Counted from the first letter of the stretch, positions 6,988 to 19,714 are shown. The stretch: DNA of 44,841 bases from an uncultured Roseburia sp. (GCA_930989305.1 CAKNLF010000003.1:1-44841); one strand, 5' to 3'. The notes: generated by a model not told the origin, from the letters alone. A program made the numbers and translations.

Positions 6988-8376
6988 ATGTTTAAACCAA
7001 AAACACAGGAACAGCATGGTTTGAATATTATTATTGTCGGATGCGGAAAAGTAGGAGCTACGCTGGTAGAGCAGCTTATTAAAGAAGGACACGACATAAC
7101 GATCATAGACAAAAGCCCCAAAAAAATACAGGCTATTACCAATACTTACGATATTATGGGACTGGTGGGAAACGGAGCCAGCTACAGCGTTCTGATGGAA
7201 GCGGGAATCGAGGATACGGATCTGATCATTGCGGTTACAGAATCAGACGAACTGAACCTGCTTTGCTGTACCGTAGCCAAACAGGCAACGGACTGCGCTG
7301 CCATCGCCCGCGTGCGTACGCCGGATTACAGCCGTGAAGTGGGATACCTCAGGGAAAAACTTGGGCTGGCGCTGATCATCAATCCGGAGCTGGAAGCAGC
7401 CCGTGAAGTAGCCCGGATTCTGTATCTGCCTACCGCCCTGGAAGTAAACTCCTTTGCCCACGGCCAGGCGGAACTGATCAAATTCCAGATACCAAAAGGC
7501 AACCTGCTGGACGGCATGAGCATTGCGGAACTGGGGCAAAGCTATACTTCCGGTATCCTGGTCTGCGCTGTAGAACGCCAGGACGAGCTGTTCATCCCTT
7601 CCGGTGATTTCCGTCTTCAGGCCGGAGACCGGATGTCGTTCGTTGCTCCGCGAAATGCCGCAAGGCCTTTCCTGAAATATATCGGATCCAAAACTCAGCG
7701 CGTCAAAGACACGCTGATCATCGGCGGCGGCAAAGCGGCCTATTATCTGGCAAGCCGTCTGATCTCCGCCGGGATCTCGGTCAAGATCATCGAACAGGAC
7801 GCTCAGCGCTGCGAGGAACTGAGCATTCTGCTGCCCAAGGCAGTGATCATCAACGGCGATGGCACCAACGAAGAGCTGCTGAAGGAAGAAGGTCTGCAGT
7901 ATGTGGAGTCCTTTGTGCCTCTTACCGGCATTGACGAAGAAAATATCCTGCTTACGCTGTACGCGAAACAGGTATCCAAAGCCAAGATCATTACCAAGAT
8001 CAACCGGATCACCTTTAAAAACGTGATCAACGGACTGGATCTGGGAAGCGTTGTATATCCGCGGTATATCACCGCCGAAGCGATCATTGCCTATGTGCGG
8101 GCAAAAAAAGATTCCATGCACAGCAATATCGAAACCTTATATCATATGTTTGACTCCCGTGCCGAAGCCATTGAATTTCTCGTTGACAAGGAGTCTGCTG
8201 TTACCAATATCCCTCTGATGGATCTGCCTCTGAAAAAAGATCTGCTTGTTTCCTTTATCAACCGCAACGGGGATATTCTGATCCCCAGCGGACAGGACTG
8301 CATCAAAGCGGGGGACACCGTTATGATCGTGACCACCCATACGGGATTTCATGATATCCAGGATATTTTAAAGTAA
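6988..8376 (+). CDS. trkA: Trk system potassium uptake regulator TrkA
   Basis: Cytosolic NAD-binding gating subunit of the Trk potassium transporter. The 462 residues hold two tandem RCK units. The first begins at residue 11 with the Rossmann motif VGCGKVG and acidic IIDKSPKK, followed by a TrkA-C domain ending in FVAPRN. The second starts with IIGGGKAAYYLA near residue 235 and ends with a second TrkA-C domain (IPSGQDCIKAGDTVMIVT). The start ATG is chosen because GGGAGG lies 10 nt upstream; 15 upstream codons are open but lack an RBS. trkH follows 18 bp downstream, so the two form an operon. The Trk/Ktr RCK subunits are often targets of ATP/ADP, NADH or c-di-AMP; nothing in the leader shows a riboswitch. 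Confidence 0.96.
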   Translation: MFKPKTQEQHGLNIIIVGCGKVGATLVEQLIKEGHDITIIDKSPKKIQAITNTYDIMGLVGNGASYSVLMEAGIEDTDLIIAVTESDELNLLCCTVAKQATDCAAIARVRTPDYSREVGYLREKLGLALIINPELEAAREVARILYLPTALEVNSFAHGQAELIKFQIPKGNLLDGMSIAELGQSYTSGILVCAVERQDELFIPSGDFRLQAGDRMSFVAPRNAARPFLKYIGSKTQRVKDTLIIGGGKAAYYLASRLISAGISVKIIEQDAQRCEELSILLPKAVIINGDGTNEELLKEEGLQYVESFVPLTGIDEENILLTLYAKQVSKAKIITKINRITFKNVINGLDLGSVVYPRYITAEAIIAYVRAKKDSMHSNIETLYHMFDSRAEAIEFLVDKESAVTNIPLMDLPLKKDLLVSFINRNGDILIPSGQDCIKAGDTVMIVTTHTGFHDIQDILK

Positions 8377-8394
8377 CAGGAGAGTATAAATAAC

Positions 8395-9888
8395 ATGAAC
8401 AGTTGTATTATTCGCTATATACTGGGATATATCTTAAAGTTAGAAGGAGCTTTCTTGTTCCTTCCATGCATTGTAGCCGTTATTTACCGGGAAACTGCCG
8501 GATTCAGTTATCTCTTTGTAGCCGTGGTATGTCTTGTGCTGGGACTTTTCATGACACGAAAGAAACCGAAAAATACTGTTTTTTATCTGAAAGAGGGATG
8601 TGTGGCTACCGCCCTAAGCTGGATTCTTATGAGTGTATTTGGCGCACTCCCCTTCTGTCTGACCGGTGAAATTCCCTTTTTCATAGATGCCCTTTTTGAA
8701 ACCGTTTCCGGCTTTACCACAACGGGTTCCAGCATTTTGTCTGATATTGAGGCCTTGTCTCACTGCTCATTGTTCTGGCGAAGCTTTACTCACTGGATCG
8801 GAGGCATGGGAATCCTGGTGTTCCTTCTGGCTATCATCCCTTTAAGCGGAGGTTCTCACATGAACCTGATGCGGGCGGAAAGCCCCGGTCCCTCTGTAGG
8901 CAAACTGGTTCCGAAACTCCGTCAGACCGCCAGACTGTTATATCTTATTTATGTAGGTATGACCATTGTGCAGATCATATTGCTCCTTGCGGGCAATATG
9001 CCGCTGTTTGATTCCCTGACCATTACCTTCGGCACAGCCGGCACAGGGGGATTTGCCATTAAAAACGACAGTATGATCAATTATTCCCCCTATCTGCAGT
9101 GGGTGACCACGGTCTTTATGATCCTGTTCGGTGTAAACTTTAACGCTTACTATTTTCTGCTTTTCAGGCGAATCGGCAAGGCTCTTCGTATGGAAGAAGT
9201 ACGGTGCTATATTATCATTATCGTAGCCGCGACAGCCATTATTGCCGTTAATACATACAACACCGCCCTGGGCGCAGCGGGTACTATACGGCACGCAGCC
9301 TTTCAGGTTGCCTCTATTATCACTACTACAGGATACGCAACTACCGATTTCAATCTATGGCCGGAGGCCAGCAAAACCGTCCTGGTGTTCCTGATGTTTA
9401 TCGGCGCCTGTGCCGGCAGTACCGGCGGCGGTGTGAAGGTGTCCCGTCTGGTTGTACTGGTAAAAAGTATTTTCCGGGAACTGCGCAGTTACCTTCATCC
9501 CAATATTGTCCGCAAAGTCAAATTGGACGGAAAACCGGTGGACTCCGGAACAATCAGCGCTATCCATGTTTATTTTTTCACCCTGATTATACTGTTTGCC
9601 CTTTCCCTGTTCGCGGTTTCCTTTGACGGACACGACTTTATCACAAACTTTACCGCAGTGGCCACTACAATCAACAATGTAGGACCAGGACTTGGCATGG
9701 TAGGACCGGTGGAAAACTTCGGATTCTTTTCTCCGTTTTCCAAAATTATCCTTACATTTGACATGCTGGCAGGCAGACTGGAACTGTTCCCTCTCCTGCT
9801 TTTATTCCATCCTTCAATCTGGCGGGACATGTCTACCCGCAGATTGAAAGATTCCCGTAAAGCAGAAAAAAAACTGGCTGCCCACTAA
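8395..9888 (+). CDS. trkH: Trk/Ktr potassium transporter membrane subunit TrkH
   Basis: Ion-conducting subunit, 497 residues, with four M1-P-M2 repeats. The four pore loops are visible as SGFTTTGSS, GTAGTGGFA, TTTGYATTDF and TINNVGPGLG, each with the selectivity-filter glycine. Many hydrophobic helices are present and no signal peptide is needed. GGAGAG lies 13 nt before the ATG. It follows trkA in an operon and its stop codon overlaps the stop of the convergent DUF554 gene by 4 bp. A decayed partial copy exists at 6615-6762. In Enterococcus hirae a related transporter (NtpJ) is part of the V-ATPase operon; here the V-ATPase lies just beyond on the other strand. Confidence 0.96.
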   Translation: MNSCIIRYILGYILKLEGAFLFLPCIVAVIYRETAGFSYLFVAVVCLVLGLFMTRKKPKNTVFYLKEGCVATALSWILMSVFGALPFCLTGEIPFFIDALFETVSGFTTTGSSILSDIEALSHCSLFWRSFTHWIGGMGILVFLLAIIPLSGGSHMNLMRAESPGPSVGKLVPKLRQTARLLYLIYVGMTIVQIILLLAGNMPLFDSLTITFGTAGTGGFAIKNDSMINYSPYLQWVTTVFMILFGVNFNAYYFLLFRRIGKALRMEEVRCYIIIIVAATAIIAVNTYNTALGAAGTIRHAAFQVASIITTTGYATTDFNLWPEASKTVLVFLMFIGACAGSTGGGVKVSRLVVLVKSIFRELRSYLHPNIVRKVKLDGKPVDSGTISAIHVYFFTLIILFALSLFAVSFDGHDFITNFTAVATTINNVGPGLGMVGPVENFGFFSPFSKIILTFDMLAGRLELFPLLLLFHPSIWRDMSTRRLKDSRKAEKKLAAH

Positions 9889-10586
9889 AAAATCTTGGAA
9901 AACATCCATGAAATCGGGAAGATCAGCGCCAGAGACGGCAACATGTTAACCGCCCGAAAATGCTTGACATCCGCAATAGACAGGCCGATCACAAATGTGA
10001 TCAGGCCGCCTGTTGCCGTAAAATCCCGCAGCGTGGTTTCGGAAATATAAGGCATGATCAATTTGCCCAGATAAAAAAACGCGCACAGTATCACAAACTG
10101 GGGCACTACGATCAGATTCATGGCGTACCCCAGAATGCATGCGAAAATAGCTCCTGCAAAAATATCCATTACAGCCTTTGACAGCAGAATCGTCATATCC
10201 CCCGTCATCGCCTCATTCATAGCTCCAAATATATTGGTTCCGCTGGCACAGAAGGTAGCCGCCACGATAATGTAAAAATTCATATAGTTTTCTACGTCCC
10301 CTTCTATTTTTAAATACAGCCTGTCTATCACTGATTTAAACAGTTTCTTTAATCTGGTATCCAGATTCGCCAGTTCCCCAATCAGAGTTCCCAAGATCAT
10401 CGCCAGTATTACCGCCGGCATGGAATGTAATTTGATAAAAGAGACTACACCGATCAAAACGGCAGATATTCCAAACACCACCGTCAGCGGATGGTGCAGG
10501 CGTTTTGGTATTTTATTTTTAAGTCCCGCTCCCAGCAGTCCCCCTATCAGTACCGCTCCACAGTCCAGATATACTCCTACAGGCAT
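9885..10586 (-). CDS. DUF554 family membrane protein
   Basis: 233-residue polytopic membrane protein of the DUF554 family (YdfK/YqgA-like), with about seven hydrophobic segments. It has the typical N-terminus GVYLDCGAVLIGGLLGAGL and the ending VKHFRAVNMLPSLALIFPIS. The function is not established; transport has been proposed. An AAGGAGG RBS and a good sigma-A promoter lie directly upstream. It is convergent with trkH, sharing 4 bp at the stop codons, so no terminator separates them. Confidence 0.9.
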   Translation of the reverse strand: MPVGVYLDCGAVLIGGLLGAGLKNKIPKRLHHPLTVVFGISAVLIGVVSFIKLHSMPAVILAMILGTLIGELANLDTRLKKLFKSVIDRLYLKIEGDVENYMNFYIIVAATFCASGTNIFGAMNEAMTGDMTILLSKAVMDIFAGAIFACILGYAMNLIVVPQFVILCAFFYLGKLIMPYISETTLRDFTATGGLITFVIGLSIADVKHFRAVNMLPSLALIFPISWMFSKIF

Positions 10587-10628
10587 TTTTATCTCCTCCT
10601 TTTGTTTTTCTAATCCAAAGGACGAGGC

Positions 10629-10657
10629 ATGTTAACATATAGGCTGTAAAAAGTCAA
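10629..10657 (-). promoter_or_regulatory. Sigma-A promoter of the DUF554 gene
   Basis: Minus-strand TTGACT (10652-10657) and TAACAT (10629-10634) are spaced 17 bp, about 43 bp upstream of the ATG. Confidence 0.65.
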
Positions 10658-10733
10658 TCTTTTCCGGCCCTGATCTGCGAAAAATATTCTCATATGGCAA
10701 TTTTTCTCATCACCGTCAATCCCCTGTCCACAC

Positions 10734-10790
10734 AAAAAAGACCTCTGCCCCAGGCGGATCCAACCGCCGTCAGCAGAGGTTTCTTTTATT
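10734..10790 (-). terminator. Intrinsic terminator of the V-ATPase operon
   Basis: Hairpin with arms ACCTCTGC and GCAGAGGT and an inner GGCGG/CCGCC pairing, followed on the minus strand by a T run. It directly follows the stop codon of subunit D. The flanking A and T runs could let it act in both directions. Confidence 0.8.
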
Positions 10791-11483
10791 TTATGAAACA
10801 GTCTCGATCTCAACAGGATAACCCTGGATCTTGTCGCTGTAGTTATGTGCCTGTTCCAGCATCATATCCTTTACTTTCATCAGACGGATCTGAGTGCTTC
10901 GCTCATTTTCATCCAATTTCATAGTAATATATTTAATGCTTTCTTGTGTTTCCGGAATGATCACATGCTCCAACGCGTTTACACGGCGCCTTGTTTTTTC
11001 AATCTCCGCAGCCATCAGCTGGCAGGCCTTTTCCATTTCCGCCAGTTTCAGCATATCCGGCAGTACATCCGCCAGAGATTTTACTGCCCCGTCCAGATCG
11101 CTGGAAGTATATGCAAAACCATAAGAATAGATGTCGTTTTCATCGGCAGTTCTCGTTTTGTATTCAAATACCGGAATATCCACACTCATGACATTCTTTT
11201 TTCCCGCTTCCAGATAGACGCCCTGTTTTGGAACCATCAACGCGGTATGCAGGCTTTCATTGGACATGGAGGCCTTGGCTATGACAAAATTGGCGTTTGC
11301 CGCCTTGATGCCTTCCTCCACTTTCAGACGCAGTTCCATATTTTCCCGGATCAGATCCAGAAACTGCCGCATCAGTTCGTCCCGTTTATCTTTCAGCAGT
11401 TTATGTCCCCGAACAGCTGTGACCAGCTTCTTTTTCAGTCTGGTCAGTTCCATACGGGTAGGATTTACCTGAGTGGATGCCAT
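10791..11483 (-). CDS. ntpD: V-type ATPase subunit D (central stalk)
   Basis: Rotor shaft subunit linking the A3B3 head to the c-ring through subunits F and C. The 230 residues form the expected long antiparallel coiled coil: N-terminal VNPTRMELTRLKKKLVTAVRGHKLLKDKRDEL pattern and C-terminal RRVNALEHVIIPE with basic heptads. Length is slightly above the usual 200-215. It is the last gene of the operon, 18 bp after subunit B, and is followed by the operon terminator. Confidence 0.96.
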   Translation of the reverse strand: MASTQVNPTRMELTRLKKKLVTAVRGHKLLKDKRDELMRQFLDLIRENMELRLKVEEGIKAANANFVIAKASMSNESLHTALMVPKQGVYLEAGKKNVMSVDIPVFEYKTRTADENDIYSYGFAYTSSDLDGAVKSLADVLPDMLKLAEMEKACQLMAAEIEKTRRRVNALEHVIIPETQESIKYITMKLDENERSTQIRLMKVKDMMLEQAHNYSDKIQGYPVEIETVS

Positions 11484-11501
11484 GACAACACCTCCTTCCT
11501 A

Positions 11502-12893
11502 TTATTTGCCCTCCGTATCAGCATTTCCTTTATAATACTGATCCAGAAATTTATCATCAATACGTTTCAACTCGCTTCTCGGCAGAATATTCAGCAGCTT
11601 CCAGCCGATATCCAGTGTTTCCTCAATATCTCTGTCCGTATTGTATCCCTGGGAAACATATTCTTTTTCAAAAGCGTCCGCGAATTTGGCGTAAATAAGG
11701 TCAATATCGGAAAGGGCAGCTTCTCCCAGAATAACCATCAGCTCTTTGGCTTCTTTACCGCGGGCATAGGCTGCAAACAGCTGGTTCATTGTATTGGAAT
11801 GATCCGCTCTTGTCTTTCCTTCACCGATTCCCTTATCTTTCAGACGAGACAGAGAAGGCAGTACGTCAATAGGCGGCATCACGCCTTTTCGGTAAAGTTC
11901 ACGGCTCAGTATGATCTGCCCCTCTGTGATGTACCCTGTAAGGTCCGGGATGGGGTGCGTCTTGTCATCCTCCGGCATGGTCAGGATCGGAATCATAGTA
12001 ATACTTCCGCTCTTGCCCCTCTGCCTTCCCGCGCGTTCATACAGGTTTGCAAGGTCTGTATACATATAACCCGGATATCCCCGGCGTCCCGGCACTTCTT
12101 TCCGGGCCGCGGATACTTCACGGAGGGCGTCCGCGTAGTTTGTGATGTCCGTAAGGATTACCAGTACGTGCATGTCTTTTTCAAAGGCCAGATATTCCGC
12201 TGCTGTCAGCGCCATACGAGGTGTGGAAATACGTTCTACCGCCGGATCATTCGCCAGGTTGATGAACAGTACCGTCCTGTCAATGGCTCCTGTCTCTTTA
12301 AAACTCTGGATAAAGAAGTCCGCTTCCTCAAATGTGATACCCATTGCGGCAAATACTACCGCAAAAGGTTCGTCGGTTCCCCTTACTTTGGCCTGTCTGG
12401 CAATCTGCGCGGCCAGCTGAGCATGGGGCAGACCGGATGCGGAAAAGATGGGCAGCTTCTGTCCACGTACCAGAGTGTTCAGTCCGTCGATTGCGGAAAC
12501 ACCTGTCTGGATAAATTCTGAGGGGTAGTTTCTGGCCGCCGGATTCATGGGCAGACCATTAATATCCAGACGCATATCCGGCAGGATCTCCGGACCGTCA
12601 TCTATAGGATTTCCCAATCCGTCAAAAACACGGCCCAGCATGTCTTCCGATACCCCGAGCTGCATGCTGCGGCCCAGGAAACGTACTTTGCTGCTTTCCA
12701 GATTGATGCCGGTAGAGCTTTCGAAGAGCTGTACCAGAGCGTCGCTTCCGTTTACCTCCAGCACCTTGCATCTTCGTGTCTCTCCGTTGGAGAGCTCGAT
12801 CTCTCCCAGTTCATCATAGGTAACATTTGATACCCCTTTTACAAGCATCAGAGGGCCTGCTACTTCCTGTATTGTTCTGTACTCTTTTGGCAT
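11502..12893 (-). CDS. ntpB: V-type ATPase subunit B
   Basis: Non-catalytic nucleotide-binding subunit of the A3B3 hexamer, 463 residues. As usual for subunit B, the Walker A loop is degenerate ([12 protein letters not shown] in place of GxxxxGKT), while the family motifs [17 protein letters not shown] and [15 protein letters not shown] are intact. Its ATG directly follows the TAA of subunit A, which indicates translational coupling. Confidence 0.98.
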   Translation of the reverse strand: MPKEYRTIQEVAGPLMLVKGVSNVTYDELGEIELSNGETRRCKVLEVNGSDALVQLFESSTGINLESSKVRFLGRSMQLGVSEDMLGRVFDGLGNPIDDGPEILPDMRLDINGLPMNPAARNYPSEFIQTGVSAIDGLNTLVRGQKLPIFSASGLPHAQLAAQIARQAKVRGTDEPFAVVFAAMGITFEEADFFIQSFKETGAIDRTVLFINLANDPAVERISTPRMALTAAEYLAFEKDMHVLVILTDITNYADALREVSAARKEVPGRRGYPGYMYTDLANLYERAGRQRGKSGSITMIPILTMPEDDKTHPIPDLTGYITEGQIILSRELYRKGVMPPIDVLPSLSRLKDKGIGEGKTRADHSNTMNQLFAAYARGKEAKELMVILGEAALSDIDLIYAKFADAFEKEYVSQGYNTDRDIEETLDIGWKLLNILPRSELKRIDDKFLDQYYKGNADTEGK

Positions 12894-14660
12894 TTATAAG
12901 CCCTCCTTTCCTTTTGCCTGGGCAATTTCCTGTTCCAGAGCATCCCATACGGATTTATATTCTTCATCAAGATTTTCTTCCAATGTATATTTGTATCGTC
13001 CGATCCGCTCACGAACAGGCAGTTTTACCAGATCCGCGATATTTGCTCCCTGTGACAGCGCTTCTTCTGATTTTTCATAATAGGCCAGTACCAGTCTCAT
13101 CATCAGCAGCTGTTTCTTGAGAGATGTATAAGTGTCCACTTCGTGGAAAGAATTCTGATGGAGGAAATCTTCACGAATGGACCGGGCAGCTTCCATTTTC
13201 AGACGGTCTCCGGAAGACAGCGCGTCCATACCTACCATTTTTACGATTTCTTCCAGACTTGCTTCTTCCTGAAGAAGAGTCATCATTTTCTGACGGTTTT
13301 CCATCCAGTCTCCCGCCACTTCTTTTTCAAACCAAGGGCCCATATTATCCAGATACAGGGAATAACTGTTCAGCCAGTTGATTGCCGGGAAATGGCGCTT
13401 ATATGCCAGCGCGGAATCCAGACCCCAGAATACTTTGACAATACGCAGGGTTGCCTGGGATACCGGTTCGGAAATATCACCGCCCGGAGGAGATACCGCC
13501 CCGATTACAGACAGGGCTCCTTCTCTGCCTTCTGATCCAAGGGAGATCACATGGCCCGCTCTTTCATAGAACTGAGCCAGACGGCTTCCCAGATACGCAG
13601 GATAGCCTTCTTCACCCGGCATTTCTTCCAGACGCCCTGACATTTCACGAAGAGCCTCCGCCCATCGGGATGTGGAGTCAGCCATAAGGGCTACTGAATA
13701 TCCCATGTCTCTGAAATATTCCGCAATTGTAATGCCGGTATAAATAGAAGCTTCACGGGCGGCAACCGGCATATCGGACGTATTGGCGATAAGAACGGTA
13801 CGTTCCATCAGAGACTGTCCTGTCTTTGGATCTTTCAGTTCCGGGAACTCATTTAATACGTCTGTCATTTCGTTTCCACGTTCTCCGCATCCGATATAGA
13901 CTACAATATCCGCTTCCGCCCATTTTGCCAGCTGATGCTGAATGACTGTCTTGCCGCTTCCGAAAGGTCCCGGCACTGCCGCCACACCGCCTTTGGCAAT
14001 GGGGAAAAAGGTATCGATAACACGCTGTCCGGTTACCAGAGGTTTCTCCGGCGTCAGTTTCTGTTTATAAGGACGTCCCCGCCTTACCGGCCATTTCTGC
14101 ATCAGTGTGATTTCTTTGTCCCCCTGTGCTGTTTCAATCACTGCCACAGTCTCTTCTACTGTAAATTCACCGGACCGTATTTCCTTAATGGTTCCTTCGA
14201 TACCGTAAGGCACCATGATCTTCTGTTCTACAATAATGGTCTCCTGTACCGTACCGATAATATCTCCGGCAACAACTTTGTCCCCTGCTTTTTTTACAGG
14301 TACGAACTCCCATTTTTTGTCACGTTTCAGAGATGCTACCTCCACGCCTCTTTTCAGGTTGTTTCCTGAGATCTTCATAATATCGTCCAGCGGACGCTGG
14401 ATACCGTCGTAAATGCTGGCGATCAGTCCCGGTCCCAGTTCCACAGACAGGGGAGCTTCCATAGATTCCACCGGTTCGCCCGGCCCCAGTCCCGCTGTTT
14501 CCTCGTAAACCTGGATGGAAGCTTCATCTCCATGGATTTCTATTATTTCACCGATCAGTCGCTGGCTGCTTACACGTACAACGTCAAACATATTGGCGTC
14601 ACGCATCCCGGAAGCAATAACCAGCGGTCCTGCTACTTTTTTGATAGTTCCTTTACTCAT
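12894..14660 (-). CDS. ntpA: V-type ATPase catalytic subunit A
   Basis: ATP-hydrolysing subunit, 588 residues. It shows the N-terminal beta-barrel, the bulge domain specific to V/A-type A subunits (about residues 110-190), Walker [10 protein letters not shown] near residue 230 and the catalytic glutamate in GCGERGNEM. The motif [21 protein letters not shown] follows the family. Lies between subunits F (17 bp upstream) and B (0 bp downstream). Identification is certain. Confidence 0.98.
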   Translation of the reverse strand: MSKGTIKKVAGPLVIASGMRDANMFDVVRVSSQRLIGEIIEIHGDEASIQVYEETAGLGPGEPVESMEAPLSVELGPGLIASIYDGIQRPLDDIMKISGNNLKRGVEVASLKRDKKWEFVPVKKAGDKVVAGDIIGTVQETIIVEQKIMVPYGIEGTIKEIRSGEFTVEETVAVIETAQGDKEITLMQKWPVRRGRPYKQKLTPEKPLVTGQRVIDTFFPIAKGGVAAVPGPFGSGKTVIQHQLAKWAEADIVVYIGCGERGNEMTDVLNEFPELKDPKTGQSLMERTVLIANTSDMPVAAREASIYTGITIAEYFRDMGYSVALMADSTSRWAEALREMSGRLEEMPGEEGYPAYLGSRLAQFYERAGHVISLGSEGREGALSVIGAVSPPGGDISEPVSQATLRIVKVFWGLDSALAYKRHFPAINWLNSYSLYLDNMGPWFEKEVAGDWMENRQKMMTLLQEEASLEEIVKMVGMDALSSGDRLKMEAARSIREDFLHQNSFHEVDTYTSLKKQLLMMRLVLAYYEKSEEALSQGANIADLVKLPVRERIGRYKYTLEENLDEEYKSVWDALEQEIAQAKGKEGL

Positions 14661-14676
14661 GTGATTTTACGCCTCT

Positions 14677-14997
14677 CTATTTTTCTCCAAATATGATATC
14701 TGATCCAACTGCCTTCTCCACACATTTTTTTACATTCTCCACACCGGCGCCGGTATTTCCTGAAATCCCCGGAATGAGAATAATAGAAGGCATCATCTTC
14801 TCTTTATATTTTTCAATTTCATCCGCAAGTTCTGCTGCCAGTCCCTCTGTGATGTAGATTACGGCATATGCGCTGTCCGCCACTTTTCTCAGAGTCTCCG
14901 CACCTGTTTTCGCGTCCTGGACTGGAATAATGTCCAGGCCCAGAGTGGAAAAACCGTAAATACTGTCATAGGGCCCCAGCACTGCTATCTTATACAT
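14677..14997 (-). CDS. ntpG: V-type ATPase subunit F (ntpG of E. hirae)
   Basis: Small central-stalk subunit, 106 residues, with the CheY-like fold seen in the family: MYKIAVLGPYDSIYGFSTLG at the N-terminus, YAVIYITEGLA in the middle and PSIILIPGISG near the C-terminus. The ATG at 14995-14997 is chosen because homologs begin M-Y-K-I; a GTG three codons earlier lies too close to the AAGGA. The start overlaps the end of subunit C by 8 bp, so the two are probably translationally coupled. Confidence 0.93.
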   Translation of the reverse strand: MYKIAVLGPYDSIYGFSTLGLDIIPVQDAKTGAETLRKVADSAYAVIYITEGLAAELADEIEKYKEKMMPSIILIPGISGNTGAGVENVKKCVEKAVGSDIIFGEK

Positions 14998-15958
14998 ACA
15001 TTTCACGAATCCTTTCTGTTATAAATGAATCCGGCAGGCCGTTTCTCTTTCCGGACAGGATGATCCCCACTGTTTTGATCTCGTTTTCTCTGGCAATGAT
15101 ATATGCCATTACCGGTCCGATAGTAAATGATTCAAACTTCTGAGGCTGAAACATTTCGATCAGATGATTGTCGCACCAGCGTTCAAATGCTGACGGCGAG
15201 ATCTTCAGCGCCTCTGAGGCAGCTCCATAACCGCTGCTTTCCAGATAAGCGCACAGGGTATCAAATCCTCCCAAAGCCGCCTTCGCCAGAGCGTCCGTCT
15301 GCATGCCGCTGCAGTTTGTCAGCGCCCGCATCATAAAGTCATAGGACTTTTTCGTTTTCTGACAGCGCACGGCGATCTTGATGTTTGCCACTGCCACCAC
15401 AGTACGGGCATAAGCGGCGATCACATCATCCGCAGACTCCGCGGCTTCCAGAATCGCTTCCAGGCACGCCTTATCAATGATCACATCGCACAGCTGCCCA
15501 TCATTTGTATGCATCAGCGTTTCATAGGCATCCTTTGCCGCTTCTTCCATATTTTTCGGAAGACGTCCAAAGTCTTTTGATTTTATGATTTCCCGCAGCT
15601 CCTCTCTGGAAGGAACAGTATTTTCATAAAAGAAATCATCTCTGTGCTTATCTGTAAGCGTTTCTTTGATGGCTGTCTTCAGATTGTGGAATGCGTTGGG
15701 ATAGGAGATTACGCCGAAAGCGTCCATGGATATTCCCAGTTCCTCTACCGTCTCCCATATTTTTTTTCGTTCCTCTGAAAGCATCGTATCTCCGTCCTGT
15801 TTTCCGCTGCCATCACCCCAGCCCTTGTCCTCCAGGAAACGCATACATTCTTCATATGTTTTGCATGCCATAAGCTGGTCGATCACAGACTTGGAAAACA
15901 GCGACACTTCCAGCGCGCGAATACGCGCAACCGCAAAAGTATAATTTGTGTTCGACAT
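14990..15958 (-). CDS. ntpC: V-type ATPase subunit C (V0 d-type)
   Basis: Funnel-like subunit that joins the central stalk to the c-ring. 322 residues, helical, with the family start YTFAVARIRALEVSLFSKSVIDQLM and end GLPDSFITERIREMYV. Follows subunit E by 12 bp and overlaps subunit F. Confidence 0.94.
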   Translation of the reverse strand: MSNTNYTFAVARIRALEVSLFSKSVIDQLMACKTYEECMRFLEDKGWGDGSGKQDGDTMLSEERKKIWETVEELGISMDAFGVISYPNAFHNLKTAIKETLTDKHRDDFFYENTVPSREELREIIKSKDFGRLPKNMEEAAKDAYETLMHTNDGQLCDVIIDKACLEAILEAAESADDVIAAYARTVVAVANIKIAVRCQKTKKSYDFMMRALTNCSGMQTDALAKAALGGFDTLCAYLESSGYGAASEALKISPSAFERWCDNHLIEMFQPQKFESFTIGPVMAYIIARENEIKTVGIILSGKRNGLPDSFITERIREMYV

Positions 15959-15970
15959 ACAAAGCCCTCC

Positions 15971-16564
15971 TTACATAAACAGCATTTCGTGGACTTTATC
16001 TGTCAGGTCATCTTTTTTCATGTCAAATACGGCCCGTAAGGTACAGTTTTCTTCAATCCCGCCATAGGAAAGCACAAAACCGTTATCGATCCGGATCCCT
16101 TTTTCCGACAGCGTCAGACTTCCTTTGACGCTTTCAGCCGCAGCCTGGATTCGGTCAGAAAAGTCTTTGGGCATTCTGTCCAGATCCCGCTGCGAAAAGC
16201 AGATCACCCCTGCCGCCGGCTGGGCGTATGCCCGGATCATTCTCTCGATCCTGTCAAAGTATGTCTTCGTATCCTCGCTGCATACCTTTTCATATGCTTT
16301 TTCCAGCATATGGGAAATCGTATCCTGTTTTGCTTTCAAAATGGCAGTCCTTTTTTTCAGATCCGCAGATGACTGTGCACGTTTTCTGTAATTTGCAATA
16401 TCTTTTTCAGATTTTTTCAGGATTTCTTCCTGAAGTTTCTGGGCATCCGCTCTTGCCTGAGTCAAAATCTCGTCCGCATTTTCTTTTGCCTGGGCGATCA
16501 CAGCGTCTGCGTCTCTTCTGGCATCTTCCTGAATCTGATTTATGATTTTTTCTAATCCAGTCAT
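15971..16564 (-). CDS. ntpE: V-type ATPase subunit E (peripheral stalk)
   Basis: Peripheral stator subunit, 197 residues. The N-terminal 90 residues are an Ala/Lys/Glu-rich coiled coil (ADAVIAQAKENADEIL, then AQKLQEEILKKSEKDIA) and the C-terminal half is globular. It pairs with the coiled-coil H/G-type subunit encoded by the first operon gene. Lies 92 bp after subunit K, the longest gap in the operon after the K gene. Confidence 0.92.
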   Translation of the reverse strand: MTGLEKIINQIQEDARRDADAVIAQAKENADEILTQARADAQKLQEEILKKSEKDIANYRKRAQSSADLKKRTAILKAKQDTISHMLEKAYEKVCSEDTKTYFDRIERMIRAYAQPAAGVICFSQRDLDRMPKDFSDRIQAAAESVKGSLTLSEKGIRIDNGFVLSYGGIEENCTLRAVFDMKKDDLTDKVHEMLFM

Positions 16565-16656
16565 TCTTTTCTCCTCACTACCAATTTCTATATTAATTGT
16601 CTTCCCGTTTTTTTCTCTTGCCCGGAAAGACTCCTTGCAGATCTAATCCGGTTTCA

Positions 16657-19154
<2,498 letters not shown>

Positions 19155-19190
19155 GAACTCTCCCCTCCTTTTCTCTCAAATTTTTTTTGC

Positions 19191-19505
19191 TTATGCAAGC
19201 AATGAAATAACTGCTTCTATCACTTCGTTTTCTTTTTTCATCGCCTGTTCTTTCAGCATGTCAACTTCCTGCCGGAGCTCATTGTCAAATGTCTCCGCTC
19301 TGGCTTCTTCCTCCCTGACTGCTTCCTGCATCGCTCTGTCCGCGTCTTTTAGAGCCGCTTCTTTCAGCTGATGCCTGATTGTCTCGGCCTGGCGGTACGC
19401 GTCCTCAATGATCTTGGCCGACTGTTTCTTTGCCTGTTCATTGAGCTTCTGCGCATCCTTCTCCGCTTCCTGCACGCTTTTCATTACTTCCTGCAGCACG
19501 AGCAT
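19191..19505 (-). CDS. ntpF: V-type ATPase coiled-coil peripheral stalk subunit (H/G type; ntpF of E. hirae)
   Basis: 104 residues, almost entirely charged coiled coil (QEAEKDAQKLNEQAKKQSAK, REEEARAETFDNELRQEVD). It is the partner of subunit E in the peripheral stalk. ATG at 19503-19505 is chosen because AGGGG sits about 5 nt upstream; a GTG two codons earlier is too close. First gene of the operon, in the same order as the E. hirae ntpFIKECGABD genes. Leader is about 75 nt and begins at a dyad. Confidence 0.9.
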   Translation of the reverse strand: MLVLQEVMKSVQEAEKDAQKLNEQAKKQSAKIIEDAYRQAETIRHQLKEAALKDADRAMQEAVREEEARAETFDNELRQEVDMLKEQAMKKENEVIEAVISLLA

Positions 19506-19561
19506 TTCCACCCCTTTCTACTTCTCAACTATCTTGCGCATAGATTACTTTTTCGCAAAAT

Positions 19562-19579
19562 TGTATTTAAAAAAATACA
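19562..19579. promoter_or_regulatory. Dyad O1, TGTAT-N8-ATACA, at the V-ATPase start point
   Basis: TGTAT and ATACA arms separated by 8 nt; the extended arms ATTGTATT and AATACAAT are perfect around a 6-nt centre. It covers the predicted transcription start and first bases of the V-ATPase transcript, a position suited to repression. The same arms and spacing recur at 19632 and 19715. Confidence 0.6.
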
Positions 19580-19585
19580 ATTTTT

Positions 19586-19614
19586 ATTATAACAGATGCC
19601 TTGTATAAGTTCAA
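19586..19614 (-). promoter_or_regulatory. Sigma-A promoter of the V-ATPase operon
   Basis: Minus-strand TTGAAC (19609-19614) and TATAAT (19586-19591) are spaced exactly 17 bp, with predicted start near 19579. It lies between dyads O1 and O2. Confidence 0.75.
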
Positions 19615-19631
19615 ATATATCTTTGACATTT

Positions 19632-19649
19632 TGTATTTTTTCACATACA
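19632..19649. promoter_or_regulatory. Dyad O2, TGTAT-N8-ATACA
   Basis: Second copy of the dyad, with 8-nt spacing kept but less perfect outer arms. It lies 17 bp upstream of the V-ATPase -35 box. Confidence 0.5.
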
Positions 19650-19714
19650 TATCTGCTATTTTTGGTTATTTCAAACATTTCTCCATTATTTTTATATATT
19701 TTCTAATTTTTTAT

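Noticed and set aside
10845-12521. Long plus-strand open frame opposite V-ATPase subunits B and D
   Set aside because: It is antisense to two well-conserved genes, has no RBS, and its translation has no recognisable domain.
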